From positions 124,001 through 188,000 of the forward strand of contig NZ_ASZC01000014.1 in NCBI RefSeq assembly GCF_000468095.1: a stretch of DNA of 64,000 nucleotides. Reading direction: 5' to 3'. Shown piece by piece: positions 45,198-56,484 of this stretch. The position numbers and the translations under genes were made by a program. The notes beneath the pieces are model-generated. The model saw only the letters and a list, made by a program, of their open reading frames with translations, made no database searches and was not told the DNA's origin. Origin of the DNA: Pantoea sp. AS-PWVM4 (GTDB lineage Bacteria > Pseudomonadota > Gammaproteobacteria > Enterobacterales > Enterobacteriaceae). The first letter of the stretch is position 1. The number at the start of each line of letters is the position of its first letter.

Positions 45198-46346
45198 TTA
45201 CTTCGCGTTAGAACGGTAGGCTTCAATCAGTTCGATAAAGTGATCGAACAGCGGCGCCGCATCGTGCGGGCCTGGGCTGGCTTCCGGATGTCCCTGGAAG
45301 CTGAAAGCCGGTTTATCGGTACGGTGAATGCCCTGCACGGTCTGGTCGAACAGCGACACATGGGTCACGCGTAAATTTGCCGGTAAGTTGCTGTCATCAA
45401 CGGCGAAACCGTGGTTCTGTGCGGTGATCATCACGGTGTTGTTGTCGAGATCTTTTACCGGATGGTTGCCGCCATGATGGCCCAGCTTCATTTTGATGGT
45501 TTTCGCACCGCTTGCCAGCGCCAGCAACTGATGACCCAGGCAGATACCGAATACCGGGATATCGGTATTAAGGAAAGACTGAATCGCGCTGATGGCGTAA
45601 TCGCACGGCTCCGGGTCGCCAGGGCCGTTGGAGAGGAAAATACCATCCGGGTTCAGCTTCAGAACGTCTTCAGCAGACGTCTGCGCCGGCACCACCGTCA
45701 GGCGACAGCCACGGTCTACCAGCATGCGCAGGATATTGCGCTTGGCACCAAAATCGTAGGCAACCACATGGAATGGCAGCTCTGCCGCTGACTTCTGCTC
45801 CGGCAGATCGTCTTTCAGCGTCCAGCTACCTTGCTGCCACGGATAGGTTTCCGCCGTCGTCACTTCTTTTGCCAGGTCCATGCCTTTCAGGCCCGGAAAG
45901 GCTTGTGCCTTCTGCAACGCCAGAGCGGCGTCCGGATTGTCACCGGCGATGATGCAGCCGTTTTGTGCCCCTTTTTCACGCAGCAGACGCGTCAGCTTAC
46001 GGGTATCGATATCGGCAATGGCGACGATGTTGTTGCGCTGCAAATAGGCTGACAAGCTCTCTTCACTACGGAAGTTGCTGGTAATCAGCGGCAGGTCGCG
46101 GATAACAAGGCCTTGAGCATGAATTTGACTGGACTCTGCGTCGGCGGCATTAGCGCCAACATTGCCGATATGGGGATAAGTGAGGGTGACGATCTGGCGG
46201 GAATAGGAGGGATCAGTGAGGATTTCTTGATAACCGGTCATTGACGTATTGAAAACGACCTCCCCCACTGCCGATCCCGTTGCCCCGATGGCCCGACCGT
46301 GGAATTGGGTTCCGTCTTCCAGAACCAAGAGCGCTGACTTAATCAA
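45198..46346 (-). CDS. carA: Carbamoyl-phosphate synthase small subunit (glutamine amidotransferase)
   Basis: CarA hydrolyses glutamine and passes ammonia to CarB. The product has an N-terminal CPSase small-chain domain and a C-terminal class I glutamine amidotransferase domain with the nucleophile in [12 protein letters not shown] (about C269) and the histidine/glutamate pair in [11 protein letters not shown] (about H353). I place the start at the TTG at 46346: GGAGG stands about eight bases upstream, the product is then 382 residues as in E. coli, and E. coli carA also begins with TTG. An upstream in-frame ATG (46373) would lie inside the ArgR-box region. Confidence 0.96.
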   Translation of the reverse strand: MIKSALLVLEDGTQFHGRAIGATGSAVGEVVFNTSMTGYQEILTDPSYSRQIVTLTYPHIGNVGANAADAESSQIHAQGLVIRDLPLITSNFRSEESLSAYLQRNNIVAIADIDTRKLTRLLREKGAQNGCIIAGDNPDAALALQKAQAFPGLKGMDLAKEVTTAETYPWQQGSWTLKDDLPEQKSAAELPFHVVAYDFGAKRNILRMLVDRGCRLTVVPAQTSAEDVLKLNPDGIFLSNGPGDPEPCDYAISAIQSFLNTDIPVFGICLGHQLLALASGAKTIKMKLGHHGGNHPVKDLDNNTVMITAQNHGFAVDDSNLPANLRVTHVSLFDQTVQGIHRTDKPAFSFQGHPEASPGPHDAAPLFDHFIELIEAYRSNAK

Positions 46347-46356
46347 AACATCCTCC

Positions 46357-46395
46357 AGGGAATAAACAGTCACAATATTTGCATATTAATTCAAA
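46357..46395 (-). promoter_or_regulatory. Tandem ArgR (ARG) boxes overlapping car promoter P2
   Basis: Two 18-base ARG boxes are visible on the minus strand: 46378-46395 (TTTGAATTAATATGCAAA, one mismatch to consensus) and 46357-46374 (TGTGACTGTTTATTCCCT, about three mismatches). They are separated by exactly three bases, the spacing used by hexameric ArgR. The better box overlaps the P2 -10, so arginine should repress P2. Confidence 0.88.
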
Positions 46396-46412
46396 ATACT
46401 GTCCTGAATCAA
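46383..46412 (-). promoter_or_regulatory. carAB promoter P2 (arginine-repressed)
   Basis: On the minus strand TTGATT (46407-46412) and TAATAT (46383-46388) are 18 bases apart. The -10 lies inside the upstream ARG box, as for E. coli car P2. Confidence 0.8.
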
Positions 46413-46455
46413 TGCAAAAACCGCCTGACCGGTCGATTTTTGGCAAATTGCGCGC

Positions 46456-46484
46456 ATTCTAATGATCGCCCCGCACCTTGTCTA
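46456..46484 (-). promoter_or_regulatory. carAB promoter P1 (upstream, pyrimidine-type)
   Basis: On the minus strand TAGACA (46479-46484) and TAGAAT (46456-46461) are 17 bases apart, about 70 bases upstream of P2. Position fits the pyrimidine-controlled car P1 of E. coli. The AT-rich stretch 46485-46731 upstream may hold PurR, PepA or IHF sites, but I could not assign them; no gene is present there. Confidence 0.75.
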
Positions 46485-46731
46485 CCCTGAGACGTTATTT
46501 TTTTGTTTTTTTCGGGCAACTGAATGTTAAAAGCAACAGAAACCGACAAAAGAGCGAGACAACCTGGAAAAATAAACGGTTGCGAGGCGGAAATAATCTG
46601 AAAGTCGTGCTACCGGGATGATAATTTTGACCAAATGGTCAAAAATGACGTTTTTAAGGATAAAAAACGATCGCAAACAACGAAAAACATGGGTCTGAGC
46701 ATTAAAAAATAACGAAGACCATTTTTTACAG

Positions 46732-46762
46732 ACAAAATAAAGGGCAATAATATTATTGCCCT
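46732..46762 (-). terminator. Perfectly palindromic terminator of dapB
   Basis: AGGGCAATAAT and ATTATTGCCCT form an uninterrupted 22-base palindrome (46741-46762), followed on the minus strand by TTATTTTG. It lies about 55 bases after dapB and upstream of the car promoters. Confidence 0.8.
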
Positions 46763-46816
46763 ATTCAATCAATGTCTTACCGATTGAAATAACCACATCA
46801 CGATGGTTCACAACAC

Positions 46817-47638
<822 letters not shown>

Positions 47639-47800
47639 TCATTCCTGATACAAATCTATGCATGCAAAGCGCAAACAGGTTAACGGTCAGATAACAGTCA
47701 CGCCACAATAAAAAAGGGATAATAAGAATTTTATGCCAGCCGCGTCAGATTATCAGTAAAAGCAATCTCACCAGGTGGAAATCGGCTTGCGCGGGTTGGT

Positions 47801-47867
47801 GTAGCGGCGCGATTTATCGCGCGTCTTTTTGCCTGATCGAAAAAAGCGCGATAAATCGCGCCGCTAC
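47801..47867. repeat. BIME-like inverted repeat, copy 3 (ispH/dapB)
   Basis: Arms at 47801-47822 and 47846-47867 are perfect reverse complements (GTAGCGGCGCGATTTATCGC core) with a 23-base spacer. It begins ten bases beyond the ispH stop, between two genes on the same strand, where E. coli has rihC. Confidence 0.9.
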
Positions 47868-47877
47868 GGGGAAGGGG

Positions 47878-48831
47878 TTACTGCACGTTGCGCACTTCTA
47901 CACGCAATTCTTTCGGTACTTCAAACACGATGTTTTCTTCGCGGCCAATCAGCTCAATCGCTGCTTCACCCCCCAGATCGCGCAGGCGCTGAATCACCTG
48001 CTGCACCAGAACATCCGGCGCGGAAGCCCCTGCGGTCACACCTATGGTGGTCACGCCCTTTACCCACTCTTCCTGAATATCATCGGCAGAGTCGATCAGC
48101 TTCGCCAGCTTACCGGCGCGTTGTGCCAGTTCCGCCAGACGATTGGAGTTGGAGGAGTTTTTCGAACCGACCACCAGCACCACTTCAGCATCACGCGCCA
48201 GCACACGCACCGCTTCCTGGCGGTTGGTGGTGGCATAGCAGATATCATCTTTGCGTGGCCCGATGATCGCCGGGAAGCGCTGACGCAGCGCGTCAATCAC
48301 GTCCGACGTATCATCAACGGACAACGTCGTCTGGGTCATAAAGCACAGGTTGCTTTCATCTTTGACCTGCAATTTGAACACGTCTTCCGGCGATTCCACC
48401 AGATACATGCCGCCGTTGGGGTTGCTGTATTGCCCCATCGTGCCTTCCACTTCCGGATGGCCTGCATGTCCAATCAGAATGGCTTCGACGCCTTTACGGC
48501 TGGCGCGCGCCACTTCCATATGCACTTTGGTCACCAACGGACAGGTGGCATCAAACAGCATGGTCAGATTACGCGCCTTCGCCTCAGCACGTACCGCCTG
48601 AGATACCCCATGCGCGGAGAAGATCAGGATAGCGTCATCCGGCACTTCGCTGATCTCTTCGATAAAGATGGCACCGCGTTCGCGCAGGCTGCTTACCACA
48701 TAGCGGTTATGCACCACTTCATGACGTACATAGATTGGCGCGCCGTACATCTCCAGCGCGCGCTCAACGATGCTAATGGCGCGATCCACGCCCGCACAGA
48801 AACCACGCGGGTTAGCTAACAGGATTTGCAT
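47878..48831 (-). CDS. ispH: 4-hydroxy-3-methylbut-2-enyl diphosphate reductase
   Basis: IspH performs the last step of the MEP isoprenoid pathway, making IPP and DMAPP with a [4Fe-4S] cluster. The ATG at 48831 gives 317 residues ([19 protein letters not shown]). The three cluster cysteines are C12 in RGFCAGV, one in [11 protein letters not shown] (about 96) and one in [10 protein letters not shown] (about 197); the substrate-binding [10 protein letters not shown] follows. The longer frame from 48876 is an overlap with fkpB. It is the distal gene of the ribF-ileS-lspA-fkpB-ispH group. Confidence 0.97.
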   Translation of the reverse strand: MQILLANPRGFCAGVDRAISIVERALEMYGAPIYVRHEVVHNRYVVSSLRERGAIFIEEISEVPDDAILIFSAHGVSQAVRAEAKARNLTMLFDATCPLVTKVHMEVARASRKGVEAILIGHAGHPEVEGTMGQYSNPNGGMYLVESPEDVFKLQVKDESNLCFMTQTTLSVDDTSDVIDALRQRFPAIIGPRKDDICYATTNRQEAVRVLARDAEVVLVVGSKNSSNSNRLAELAQRAGKLAKLIDSADDIQEEWVKGVTTIGVTAGASAPDVLVQQVIQRLRDLGGEAAIELIGREENIVFEVPKELRVEVRNVQ

Positions 48832-49285
48832 CGCTTGCCTCCAGGACCGGATCAATCTCCAGCACTTCAATCTCAAACTGAATACGCTGACCCGCCAGCG
48901 GGTGATTGAAGTCTACGGTGATGGAATCACCGGAGACTTCACGGATCACCCCCGGCATTTCGCTGCCGCCCATGCCGCTGAACAGCATGATGGCACCGAC
49001 TTCCGGCTCGCCTGCATCGATAAAATCACGACGCGAAAAGTATTGGATCAGGTCCGGACTGATGCCACCAAAGGCATCTTCCGGTGCCAGGGTAAAGCTG
49101 TGCTTGTCGCCCACTTTACGTCCCAGCAACTCCTGCTCCAGCGCCGCCGACAGGCTGCCATCACCGAGACGAAACAGCGCGGGTTTGCCATTGGCGCGCG
49201 TCGATTCCGCTGTCGAACCATCTTCCAGCTTCAGCGTAAAATGCACCAGCAACGCGCTATCGCGCTGTACAGAGTCTGTCATCAT
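48812..49285 (-). CDS. fkpB: FKBP-type peptidyl-prolyl isomerase
   Basis: FkpB is a small cytoplasmic FKBP-type isomerase/chaperone of the SlpA/FkpB group. The 157-residue product begins [20 protein letters not shown] and carries an FKBP core with the inserted flap domain ([20 protein letters not shown], then [16 protein letters not shown]). It is about eight residues longer than the E. coli protein at the C-terminus. A start at the second methionine, three bases later, is equally possible. It overlaps ispH by 20 bases and follows lspA by six. Confidence 0.95.
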   Translation of the reverse strand: MMTDSVQRDSALLVHFTLKLEDGSTAESTRANGKPALFRLGDGSLSAALEQELLGRKVGDKHSFTLAPEDAFGGISPDLIQYFSRRDFIDAGEPEVGAIMLFSGMGGSEMPGVIREVSGDSITVDFNHPLAGQRIQFEIEVLEIDPVLEASDANPVS

Positions 49286-49291
49286 TTACCC

Positions 49292-49792
49292 TTAATCTTT
49301 AACCTGTTTGCCTTTTGGGCTTAAGAAGCCCTCCAGCACCACCAACGCGGCACCGATACAGATGCCGCAGTCAGCGATATTAAAGGTCGCGAAATGCCAG
49401 TCACCGATATAGAAGTCGATAAAATCGACCACAAAACCGTGATATGCGCGATCAAACAGGTTACCTAATGCCCCGCCGATAATCAGCGCATAGGCAATGT
49501 TGGTTAATTTGTTACGAGCCGGGTTGCGATACATCATCACCAGCAACGACACCACAATCGCGATGGCGATACCGGCAAAGAACCAGCGCTGCCAACCGCC
49601 TTTATCCGCCAGGAAACTGAACGCCGCGCCATAGTTGTGCGCGTAGAACAGATTCAGGAACGGCATCAGCGGTCGCGTTTCGTGCAGCATCATGTTGTTC
49701 ATGACCCACTGCTTACTGGCGAAATCGACCACAATCACCACCAGCACCAGCCACAGCCAGCGCAATCCGGTTGAGAAAATCGCTTTACTCAT
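49292..49792 (-). CDS. lspA: Lipoprotein signal peptidase
   Basis: LspA (signal peptidase II) removes signal peptides from diacylglyceryl-modified prolipoproteins in the inner membrane. The 166-residue protein has four hydrophobic segments and the conserved catalytic blocks [23 protein letters not shown], which include both active-site aspartates (about 123 and 141). Its ATG shares one base with the ileS stop (TGATG), so translation is coupled to ileS. Confidence 0.98.
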   Translation of the reverse strand: MSKAIFSTGLRWLWLVLVVIVVDFASKQWVMNNMMLHETRPLMPFLNLFYAHNYGAAFSFLADKGGWQRWFFAGIAIAIVVSLLVMMYRNPARNKLTNIAYALIIGGALGNLFDRAYHGFVVDFIDFYIGDWHFATFNIADCGICIGAALVVLEGFLSPKGKQVKD

Positions 49793-52611
49793 CAGGCAAA
49801 CTTACGCTCTTCGCCGTTACCGGCTACGTTGGTATAACAACGTCCGCAGACCGCCGCATGTTCCGGGTTCTGACCGACGTCGGTAGTGTAATGCCAGCAG
49901 CGCGGACATTTCTCGCCTTCTGCTTTATGCAGCGCGATTTTCAGACCTTTCAGCAATTCGCTCTGCTGCGCTTCATCACTCGCGGTGGCGTAATCTGCCA
50001 CGGTCGCGCCGGAAGTCAGCAGGACAAAGCGCAGTTCGTTACCCAGCGCCTGCAATTTCGCCGCCAGCTCTGCATCTGCGTATAACGTCACCGTTGCTTC
50101 CAGCGCACCACCGATACGTTTGTCGCTACGCGCCTGCTCAATCACCTTGTTGACTTCGCCGCGCACTTTCAGCAGCTCAGCCCAGTAGGCATCGTTGAGG
50201 GTTTCATCATCAGCCAGACCAAACAGACCGTCGTACCACTCTTCGGTGAAGACGTATTGCGCACGATCGCCCGGCAGGTAGCCCCAAATTTCGTCAGCGG
50301 TGAAAGACATGATCGGTGCCATCCAGCGCACCAGCGCTTCCACGATATGCCACAGTGCCGTCTGGCAGCTGCGACGCGCCAGGCTGTCGCCTTTAGCGGT
50401 GTACTGACGGTCTTTGATGATGTCGAGATAGAACGACCCCATCTCAATTGAGCAGAACTGCATCAGACGCTGAATCACTTCATGGAAATCATAATTGGCG
50501 TATGACGCGACGATATCTTTCTGCGCGTCCAGCGCACGGCCAACGGCCCAACGATCCAACACCACCATCTCTTCCGGGCTGATTTTATCGGTCGCCGGAT
50601 TAAAGCCGTTCAGGTTCGCCAGCAGGAAGCGCGCAGTGTTACGGATACGACGATAGGCATCTGCGGAACGCTTCAGAATTTCATCGGACACCGCCATTTC
50701 GCCAGAGTAGTCGGTTGATGCCACCCACAGACGCAGTATGTCAGCACCCAGCTTATCCATCACGTCCTGCGGTGCCACGGTGTTGCCGATAGATTTCGAC
50801 ATCTTGCGGCCCTGACCATCCACGGTGAAACCGTGCGTCAGTACCTGGCGGTACGGTGCTTTGCCCTTCATCGCCGTGGAGATCATCAGTGAAGACATAA
50901 ACCAGCCGCGATGCTGATCCGAGCCTTCCAGATACATATCCGGGCTATGGCCTTCAAATTCCGGGCGCGCATCAACGACGGCATAGCTGGTTGATCCTGA
51001 ATCGAACCAGACATCCAGCGTATCCGGCACTTTGGTGTAGTTGTCGGCGTCATCGCCCATCAGGTCGCGCGGGTCCAGATCCCACCACGCCTGAATTCCG
51101 TCCTGCTCGACACGCTGCGCCACTTTTTCCATCAGCTCCAGCGTATCCGGGTGCAGCTGCTCGGTTTCGTTGTGCACGAACAGCGCCATCGGCACACCCC
51201 AGGTGCGCTGACGGGAGATACACCAGTCCGGGCGGTTGGCGACCATCGCTTCGATACGCGCCTGGCCCCAGTCCGGGATCCACTGCACGCCTTTGATCTC
51301 TTTCAGCGACTGCGCACGCAGACCTTTCTGATCCATGCTGATAAACCACTGTGGGGTGGCACGGAAGATGATCGGCGTTTTATGACGCCAGCAGTGCGGG
51401 TAGCTGTGCAGCAGTTTTTCCACATGCAGCAGCGCACCTTTCTCTTTCAGCAGCTCAACGATCATATCGTTGGCTTTAAACACGTTGACGCCATCCAGCG
51501 TCGGATAGGTACCTGGCAGGTAGGTGCCATCCGGGCCAACCGGGTTAGCCGTTTCGATACCGTATTTCTGACCGATAACGTAGTCGTCCGGACCGTGGCC
51601 AGGCGCGGTATGCACTGCACCCGTACCAGCTTCAAGGGTGACGTGCTCGCCCAGCACCACTTTCGACTGGATCTGCTCCAGGAACGGATGCTGGAACAGT
51701 TGCAGCTCAAGCGCCGCGCCTTTGCATTCGCCCAGCACACGCCAGTCGCTGATGCCCGCGCGTTTCATCACGCTTTCCACCAGATCTTTGGCGAGGATCA
51801 GGCTGCGGCCTTCGATCTGCAACAGTTGGTAGTCGAATTCCGGGTGCAGCGAGATGGCACGGTTAGCGGGCATGGTCCACGGGGTAGTGGTCCAGATCAC
51901 CAGAGAAACCGGGCCTTCAGAAGCAGATACGCCAAATTTGGCGCGCACCGCATCGGCATCTAACGCGTTAAACATCACATCGATGGAGGGGGAGGTTTTG
52001 TCGTAATATTCGACTTCCGCTTCCGCCAGTGCTGAGCGGCAGTCCAGACACCAGTGCACCGGCTTCGCGCCCTTGTGCAGGTGGCCGTTGCCGATGATTT
52101 TACCCAGCGCACGGATGATGTTGGCTTCGGTCTGGAAGTTCATGGTCAGGTAGGGACGATCCCAGTCGCCCAGCACGCCAAGACGGATAAAGTCTTTTTT
52201 CTGCCCTTCCACCTGCTCCGCCGCGTACTTGCGGCAAGCTTCGCGGAATTCAGCCGCGCTGACTTTCTCGCCCGGCTTACCAATCATCTGCTCAACTTTG
52301 TGTTCAATCGGCAGACCGTGGCAGTCCCAGCCCGGAACGTAAGGCGAATCAAAGCCCGCCATGCCTTTCGACTTAACGATAATGTCTTTCAGAATCTTGT
52401 TAACGGAGTGACCAATATGAATGCTGCCGTTCGCATAGGGAGGGCCATCATGCAGAATAAAGGTTTTTTTCCCTTTTTTGGCTTCGCGGATGATGCCGTA
52501 CAGGTTGTCATCATACCAACGTTGCAGCATTCCCGGTTCGCGTTTGGCCAGATCGCCACGCATCGGGAACCCCGTTTCCGGCAAATTCAGGGTAGATTTA
52601 TAGTCACTCAT
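49792..52611 (-). CDS. ileS: Isoleucyl-tRNA synthetase
   Basis: IleS charges isoleucine tRNA and edits misactivated valine. The 939-residue class I enzyme (E. coli 938) has the HIGH motif in [12 protein letters not shown] (about 64), a CP1 editing domain in the middle, KMSKS in [10 protein letters not shown] (about 603) and the C-terminal zinc site CPRCWHY...CGRCYTN (about 902-925). It lies 27 bases after ribF and is coupled to lspA. Confidence 0.98.
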   Translation of the reverse strand: MSDYKSTLNLPETGFPMRGDLAKREPGMLQRWYDDNLYGIIREAKKGKKTFILHDGPPYANGSIHIGHSVNKILKDIIVKSKGMAGFDSPYVPGWDCHGLPIEHKVEQMIGKPGEKVSAAEFREACRKYAAEQVEGQKKDFIRLGVLGDWDRPYLTMNFQTEANIIRALGKIIGNGHLHKGAKPVHWCLDCRSALAEAEVEYYDKTSPSIDVMFNALDADAVRAKFGVSASEGPVSLVIWTTTPWTMPANRAISLHPEFDYQLLQIEGRSLILAKDLVESVMKRAGISDWRVLGECKGAALELQLFQHPFLEQIQSKVVLGEHVTLEAGTGAVHTAPGHGPDDYVIGQKYGIETANPVGPDGTYLPGTYPTLDGVNVFKANDMIVELLKEKGALLHVEKLLHSYPHCWRHKTPIIFRATPQWFISMDQKGLRAQSLKEIKGVQWIPDWGQARIEAMVANRPDWCISRQRTWGVPMALFVHNETEQLHPDTLELMEKVAQRVEQDGIQAWWDLDPRDLMGDDADNYTKVPDTLDVWFDSGSTSYAVVDARPEFEGHSPDMYLEGSDQHRGWFMSSLMISTAMKGKAPYRQVLTHGFTVDGQGRKMSKSIGNTVAPQDVMDKLGADILRLWVASTDYSGEMAVSDEILKRSADAYRRIRNTARFLLANLNGFNPATDKISPEEMVVLDRWAVGRALDAQKDIVASYANYDFHEVIQRLMQFCSIEMGSFYLDIIKDRQYTAKGDSLARRSCQTALWHIVEALVRWMAPIMSFTADEIWGYLPGDRAQYVFTEEWYDGLFGLADDETLNDAYWAELLKVRGEVNKVIEQARSDKRIGGALEATVTLYADAELAAKLQALGNELRFVLLTSGATVADYATASDEAQQSELLKGLKIALHKAEGEKCPRCWHYTTDVGQNPEHAAVCGRCYTNVAGNGEERKFA

Positions 52612-52638
52612 CAGATTCTCGGTTCCGTATTTCGGTCA

Positions 52639-53577
52639 TTAAACCGGTGTTTTTAGCCCAAAAAATTGTCGGGCCGTCACCACATCTTTCGCTATTTGTT
52701 CTTTCAACGCGTCCAGCGAGGCGAAACGCTGTTCGTCGCGAATCTTCTGTTTCAGTACCACATCAATGTGGCGTCCATAGAGATTCATATGTGTGTCAAG
52801 CAGGTGAACTTCAAGCTGCTGACGCAGACCTTTTACCGTCGGACGCGTACCAATGTTGGCAACGCCGGGGATCGGGTGTTCACCCAGGCCCAGTACTTCA
52901 ACCGCAAATACGCCTTTCACCGGCGTTACTGTGCGGCGTAAAGGGAGATTGGCGGTGGGAAAACCAATGGTACGGCCCAGGGCATCACCATGCACCACAC
53001 GGCCTGAAATGCTGAAGGGATGGCCTAACAACGCCTGCGCCTGGACAAAATCATCCTGCGCCAGCGCCTGACGCACCGCAGTACTGCTGATGCGTTTGCC
53101 GCCATCACAAAATGTCTGGGTGCTGATGACATCAAAGCCATATTCCACACCGGCTTTCTGTAATAACAGGAAATCCCCCTGGCGACCAGCGCCAAAGCGG
53201 AAATCATCACCAACAGCGAGAAATTTAACGTTCAGTTTCTCCACCAGCAGTTCAGAGATGAAAACCTGTGCTGAATGGGCAGCAAAACGACGATCGAAGC
53301 GAACACATAACACCGCATCGACGCCGGCCTGCTTAAGATACCTCAGCTTTTCACGCAGACGCATCAGACGAGCCGGGGCTTTATCGCCCGCAAACAGCTC
53401 CAGCGGCTGCGGTTCGAACAGCATCACGATCACCGGCAGCTGACGCTTACGTCCCTCTTCGACCAGCTCCGCCATCAATGCCTGATGGCCACGATGAAAA
53501 CCGTCAAAATTACCAATGGTCAGGACGCAGCCGCGATGCTGCTGAGTGAGATTGTAAATACCGCGGATAAACTTCAT
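52639..53577 (-). CDS. ribF: Bifunctional riboflavin kinase / FMN adenylyltransferase
   Basis: RibF phosphorylates riboflavin to FMN and adenylates FMN to FAD. The 312-residue product (E. coli 313) has an N-terminal nucleotidyltransferase domain with LTIGNFDGFHRGHQAL (about residues 19-34) and a C-terminal flavokinase domain from about 185 with GRTIGFPTANLPL and GVANIGTRPTVKG. It is the promoter-proximal gene of ribF-ileS-lspA-fkpB-ispH and is divergent from rpsT. Confidence 0.98.
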   Translation of the reverse strand: MKFIRGIYNLTQQHRGCVLTIGNFDGFHRGHQALMAELVEEGRKRQLPVIVMLFEPQPLELFAGDKAPARLMRLREKLRYLKQAGVDAVLCVRFDRRFAAHSAQVFISELLVEKLNVKFLAVGDDFRFGAGRQGDFLLLQKAGVEYGFDVISTQTFCDGGKRISSTAVRQALAQDDFVQAQALLGHPFSISGRVVHGDALGRTIGFPTANLPLRRTVTPVKGVFAVEVLGLGEHPIPGVANIGTRPTVKGLRQQLEVHLLDTHMNLYGRHIDVVLKQKIRDEQRFASLDALKEQIAKDVVTARQFFGLKTPV

Positions 53578-53750
53578 GGCTGACTCAAACCGGTGGAAAT
53601 CGGCGGATTATACCCTCGAATAGCGTTCAGGTTAACCCGTCTGCGTGCCTTTCCTGCTTCTGTTGCCGCTTATTCCGCGTGCAGGCAGTAGCTTAGCGGC
53701 GATCTGAAGAATTTTGTTGTGAAATACTGTATTCAGCGCGGTGTTGCTGG

Positions 53751-53756
53751 TAGAAT
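53751..53756 (+). promoter_or_regulatory. Candidate -10 of rpsT promoter P1
   Basis: TAGAAT lies about 90 bases upstream of the second rpsT promoter. The matching -35 region (TGTATT at 53728) is weak. The position agrees with the two-promoter layout known for E. coli rpsT. Confidence 0.45.
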
Positions 53757-53819
53757 CTTGCGCCATCAATTACGTAACCGGGTGTCGTTTGTAAAACGGC
53801 GCTTATTTGCACAAATCCA

Positions 53820-53848
53820 TTGACAAAAGAAGGCACAAAAGGCATAGT
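53820..53848 (+). promoter_or_regulatory. rpsT promoter P2
   Basis: A perfect TTGACA (53820-53825) and CATAGT (53843-53848) are separated by 17 bases, about 40 bases ahead of the rpsT start. Together with the P1 candidate it fills the 318-base ribF-rpsT gap, in which no other gene is seen. Confidence 0.75.
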
Positions 53849-53874
53849 CCTCGGCCTTTGATTTGTCCATATAG

Positions 53875-54159
<285 letters not shown>

Positions 54160-54188
54160 TCGCCCGTCTGTTAATCGCTTTGTGAAAG

Positions 54189-54212
54189 AACCGGCGTTAA
54201 GCCGGTTTTTTT
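54189..54212 (+). terminator. rpsT intrinsic terminator
   Basis: AACCGGC (54189-54195) and GCCGGTT (54201-54207) pair around GTTAA, followed by a run of seven T residues overlapping the stem end. It touches the 3' end of the convergent nhaR gene and may serve both. Confidence 0.9.
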
Positions 54213-55113
54213 ATGCCTGCGATTTGCCGCTAAACAACGCGCTGAAGTCGCGATGGCAGATGCGTTGTACCGCCGGATGCTGGATCATGCGCTCGGCAAA
54301 AATCACATGATACTCCTCCATCACCGCATCCAGACGACCAATTTCCTGGATAGCCTCATCGCGGTAGACCGCTTCACCATACAACGTGGGGGCCACGAAA
54401 ATCGCGTTGTGCTGCGCGCCAAACGCTTTCATCAGCGCCGCATCATCAAATTCACCCAGAATTTCGACCTGTAATCCCTGACTGTGAATCCAGTTGAGTA
54501 GCTTACGTCCCAACATCGAACGACGACCGGGGATCAGCAAGCGACGCTGTTCAAGGCAGGCGGGAAAAGTCTGTTCCGGCCACGGGGCATAACACCAGAA
54601 GCTCACCGGGCATTCCCCCAGCTTCACCGAAAACAGCCCCTCCTGCTGCGTTGAATCAATCGGGCAGTCCGAGACAATCATATCCAGCTTATGCTGGCTT
54701 AATTGCTCCAGCAGCATCTCATGTGTCGATTCAAAGCAGCGCAGATGAATCTTCTCATCCGCGACCACTGCCGCCTCCAGCACCTGACTCACCAGTTGCT
54801 TGGAGAGCGCATCCGCAATACCCACATCAAACAGCAGGTTTGACTCTTTGCGATAGTTGACGATATCGAGCATCTCCTGGCTGAGCATAAACATTCGGTC
54901 GGCATAGCGGAACACCAGTTGCCCCAGCTCAGTCGGCACCAGACCGCGGCCCTGCCGACGGAACAATTTGCCTTGCAGACGCTCCTCCAGCGCCTTGATC
55001 TGCCCGGTGATGGTTTGTGGTGTGAGGAACAGTGCCTCTGCCGCTCCGACAATCGAACCCTCACGGCACACATGCCAGAAGTAATACAGATGGTTGTAGT
55101 TGATATGTGACAT
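54211..55113 (-). CDS. nhaR: LysR-type activator of nhaA
   Basis: NhaR activates nhaA in response to sodium and in E. coli also affects osmC and pgaABCD. The 300-residue product is a LysR-type regulator: an N-terminal winged helix-turn-helix ([33 protein letters not shown], about 3-35) and a LysR substrate-binding domain. Length and sequence match E. coli NhaR (301). It is the distal gene of the nhaAR operon, 22 bases after nhaA, and convergent with rpsT. Confidence 0.97.
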   Translation of the reverse strand: MSHINYNHLYYFWHVCREGSIVGAAEALFLTPQTITGQIKALEERLQGKLFRRQGRGLVPTELGQLVFRYADRMFMLSQEMLDIVNYRKESNLLFDVGIADALSKQLVSQVLEAAVVADEKIHLRCFESTHEMLLEQLSQHKLDMIVSDCPIDSTQQEGLFSVKLGECPVSFWCYAPWPEQTFPACLEQRRLLIPGRRSMLGRKLLNWIHSQGLQVEILGEFDDAALMKAFGAQHNAIFVAPTLYGEAVYRDEAIQEIGRLDAVMEEYHVIFAERMIQHPAVQRICHRDFSALFSGKSQA

Positions 55114-55135
55114 CTGGCTACCGCCTTGTATTAGG

Positions 55136-56308
55136 TTACGCCGCCTGACGCGGCAGACGCCGCCACAGCAGCAAGTAACCGACCACCGCCGAGATTATCG
55201 AACCCAGTAAAATGCCCAACTTCGCCAGCGTAATCAGCTCAGGCGCGGCTTCACCGTATGCCAGCGAGGCGATAAAGATCGACATGGTAAAGCCAATGCC
55301 ACACAACACGCCGACAGCCGCGATATCACGTAGCGAGGTGTTATCCGGCAATTTTGCCAACCCGGTTTTAACGCTGAGCCAGCAGAATAAGGTAATGCCG
55401 AGCGGTTTACCGACAAACAGGCCGAGCATGATGCCAAGCGGCAGCAACGAGAACAGGCTGCCTGGTGTCACCCCGGCCAGCGATACCCCTGCGTTAGCAA
55501 AGGCAAACAACGGCAGAATCAGCCAGCGTACCCACGGATGCAGCGCGTGTTCCAGGTGGATTGCCGGGGAGTGACCATTTTTCTTCTCCAGTGGGATCAG
55601 GAAGCCCACCACCACGCCCGCCAGCGTGGCATGCACACCGGATTTCAATACCGCCGTCCACAACACCAGCCCAACCAGCAGATAGAGGCCGGTATTACGT
55701 ACATTCAGCAAATTCATGATGCCGAGCACCGCAATCGCGCCAGCCGCTACCCCCAGCGATACCATCGACAGATCATTGGTGTAGAACAGCGCAATAATCA
55801 CGATAGCGCCCAGATCGTCAATGATCGCCAGCGCCATGAGGAAGATCTTCAACGCTGGCGGCACACGGCTACCCAGCAGCGCCAGGATACCCAGGGCAAA
55901 AGCGATATCGGTCGCCGTCGGGATCGCCCAACCGCTGCGCGTGGCCGCATCCCCGGCGTTAAACAACAGGAACAGCAGTCCCGGTACCAGCATGCCGCCA
56001 ACGGCAGCAATCAGCGGGAAAATCGCCTGGTCGCGGCGTGCCAGTGCCCCCATGACCATTTCGCGCTTCACTTCCAGACCGACCATCAGGAAGAACACCG
56101 CCATCAGCGCATCGTTGATCCACAGCAACAGGTTTTTACTGATATCCAGTGAGCCAAAACGAAACTCCACCGGGATTTCAAGCAGGTCAAGATAGCCCTG
56201 CTGGGTGCTGGTGCTGTTGGCCAGCAACATGGCAATGGCTGCGGCGATGATGAGCACCACCCCGCTGGTGGCGTCACTATTCAGGAGTTTTTTCAATCGG
56301 ATATTCAC
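55136..56308 (-). CDS. nhaA: Na+/H+ antiporter NhaA
   Basis: NhaA exports sodium or lithium in exchange for two protons and is most active at alkaline pH. The 390-residue protein (E. coli 388) has about twelve membrane helices. Ion-site residues are present: D133-equivalent in [12 protein letters not shown], the D163/D164 pair in [13 protein letters not shown]300-equivalent in VGKPLG, and the pH-sensor histidine in [10 protein letters not shown]. It is transcribed with nhaR. The hokC/sokC toxin locus and insertion sequences that lie nearby in E. coli are not present; 56309-56435 shows no gene. Confidence 0.98.
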   Translation of the reverse strand: MNIRLKKLLNSDATSGVVLIIAAAIAMLLANSTSTQQGYLDLLEIPVEFRFGSLDISKNLLLWINDALMAVFFLMVGLEVKREMVMGALARRDQAIFPLIAAVGGMLVPGLLFLLFNAGDAATRSGWAIPTATDIAFALGILALLGSRVPPALKIFLMALAIIDDLGAIVIIALFYTNDLSMVSLGVAAGAIAVLGIMNLLNVRNTGLYLLVGLVLWTAVLKSGVHATLAGVVVGFLIPLEKKNGHSPAIHLEHALHPWVRWLILPLFAFANAGVSLAGVTPGSLFSLLPLGIMLGLFVGKPLGITLFCWLSVKTGLAKLPDNTSLRDIAAVGVLCGIGFTMSIFIASLAYGEAAPELITLAKLGILLGSIISAVVGYLLLWRRLPRQAA

Positions 56309-56435
56309 GTCCAGGTTCCTTGTCGCAGAGCGAATAATGAAAAGGCGGTTAGCTTAGCGACAATATTAGATCGAAAAAAACAGATTATTTATTAGGTCGG
56401 GTTCGAAAAAACCGAATGATCGTGGCGATCAGGAA

Positions 56436-56466
56436 ATAAAAAAGCCAGCGACGCAGCGCTGGCTTT
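56436..56466 (-). terminator. Intrinsic terminator of dnaKJ
   Basis: On the minus strand AAAGCCAGCG and CGCTGGCTTT form a ten-base-pair stem around CTGCGT, followed by TTTATTTCC. It lies about 20 bases after dnaJ, separating it from nhaA. Confidence 0.92.
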
Positions 56467-56484
56467 CAGGTAAGTCGCGCAGAC

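Noticed and set aside
56309..56484. A hokC/sokC-type toxin-antitoxin locus or insertion sequence between dnaJ and nhaA, as in E. coli
   Set aside because: The gap is only 176 bases and contains just the dnaJ terminator and nhaA upstream DNA; no Hok-like peptide or transposase is present.
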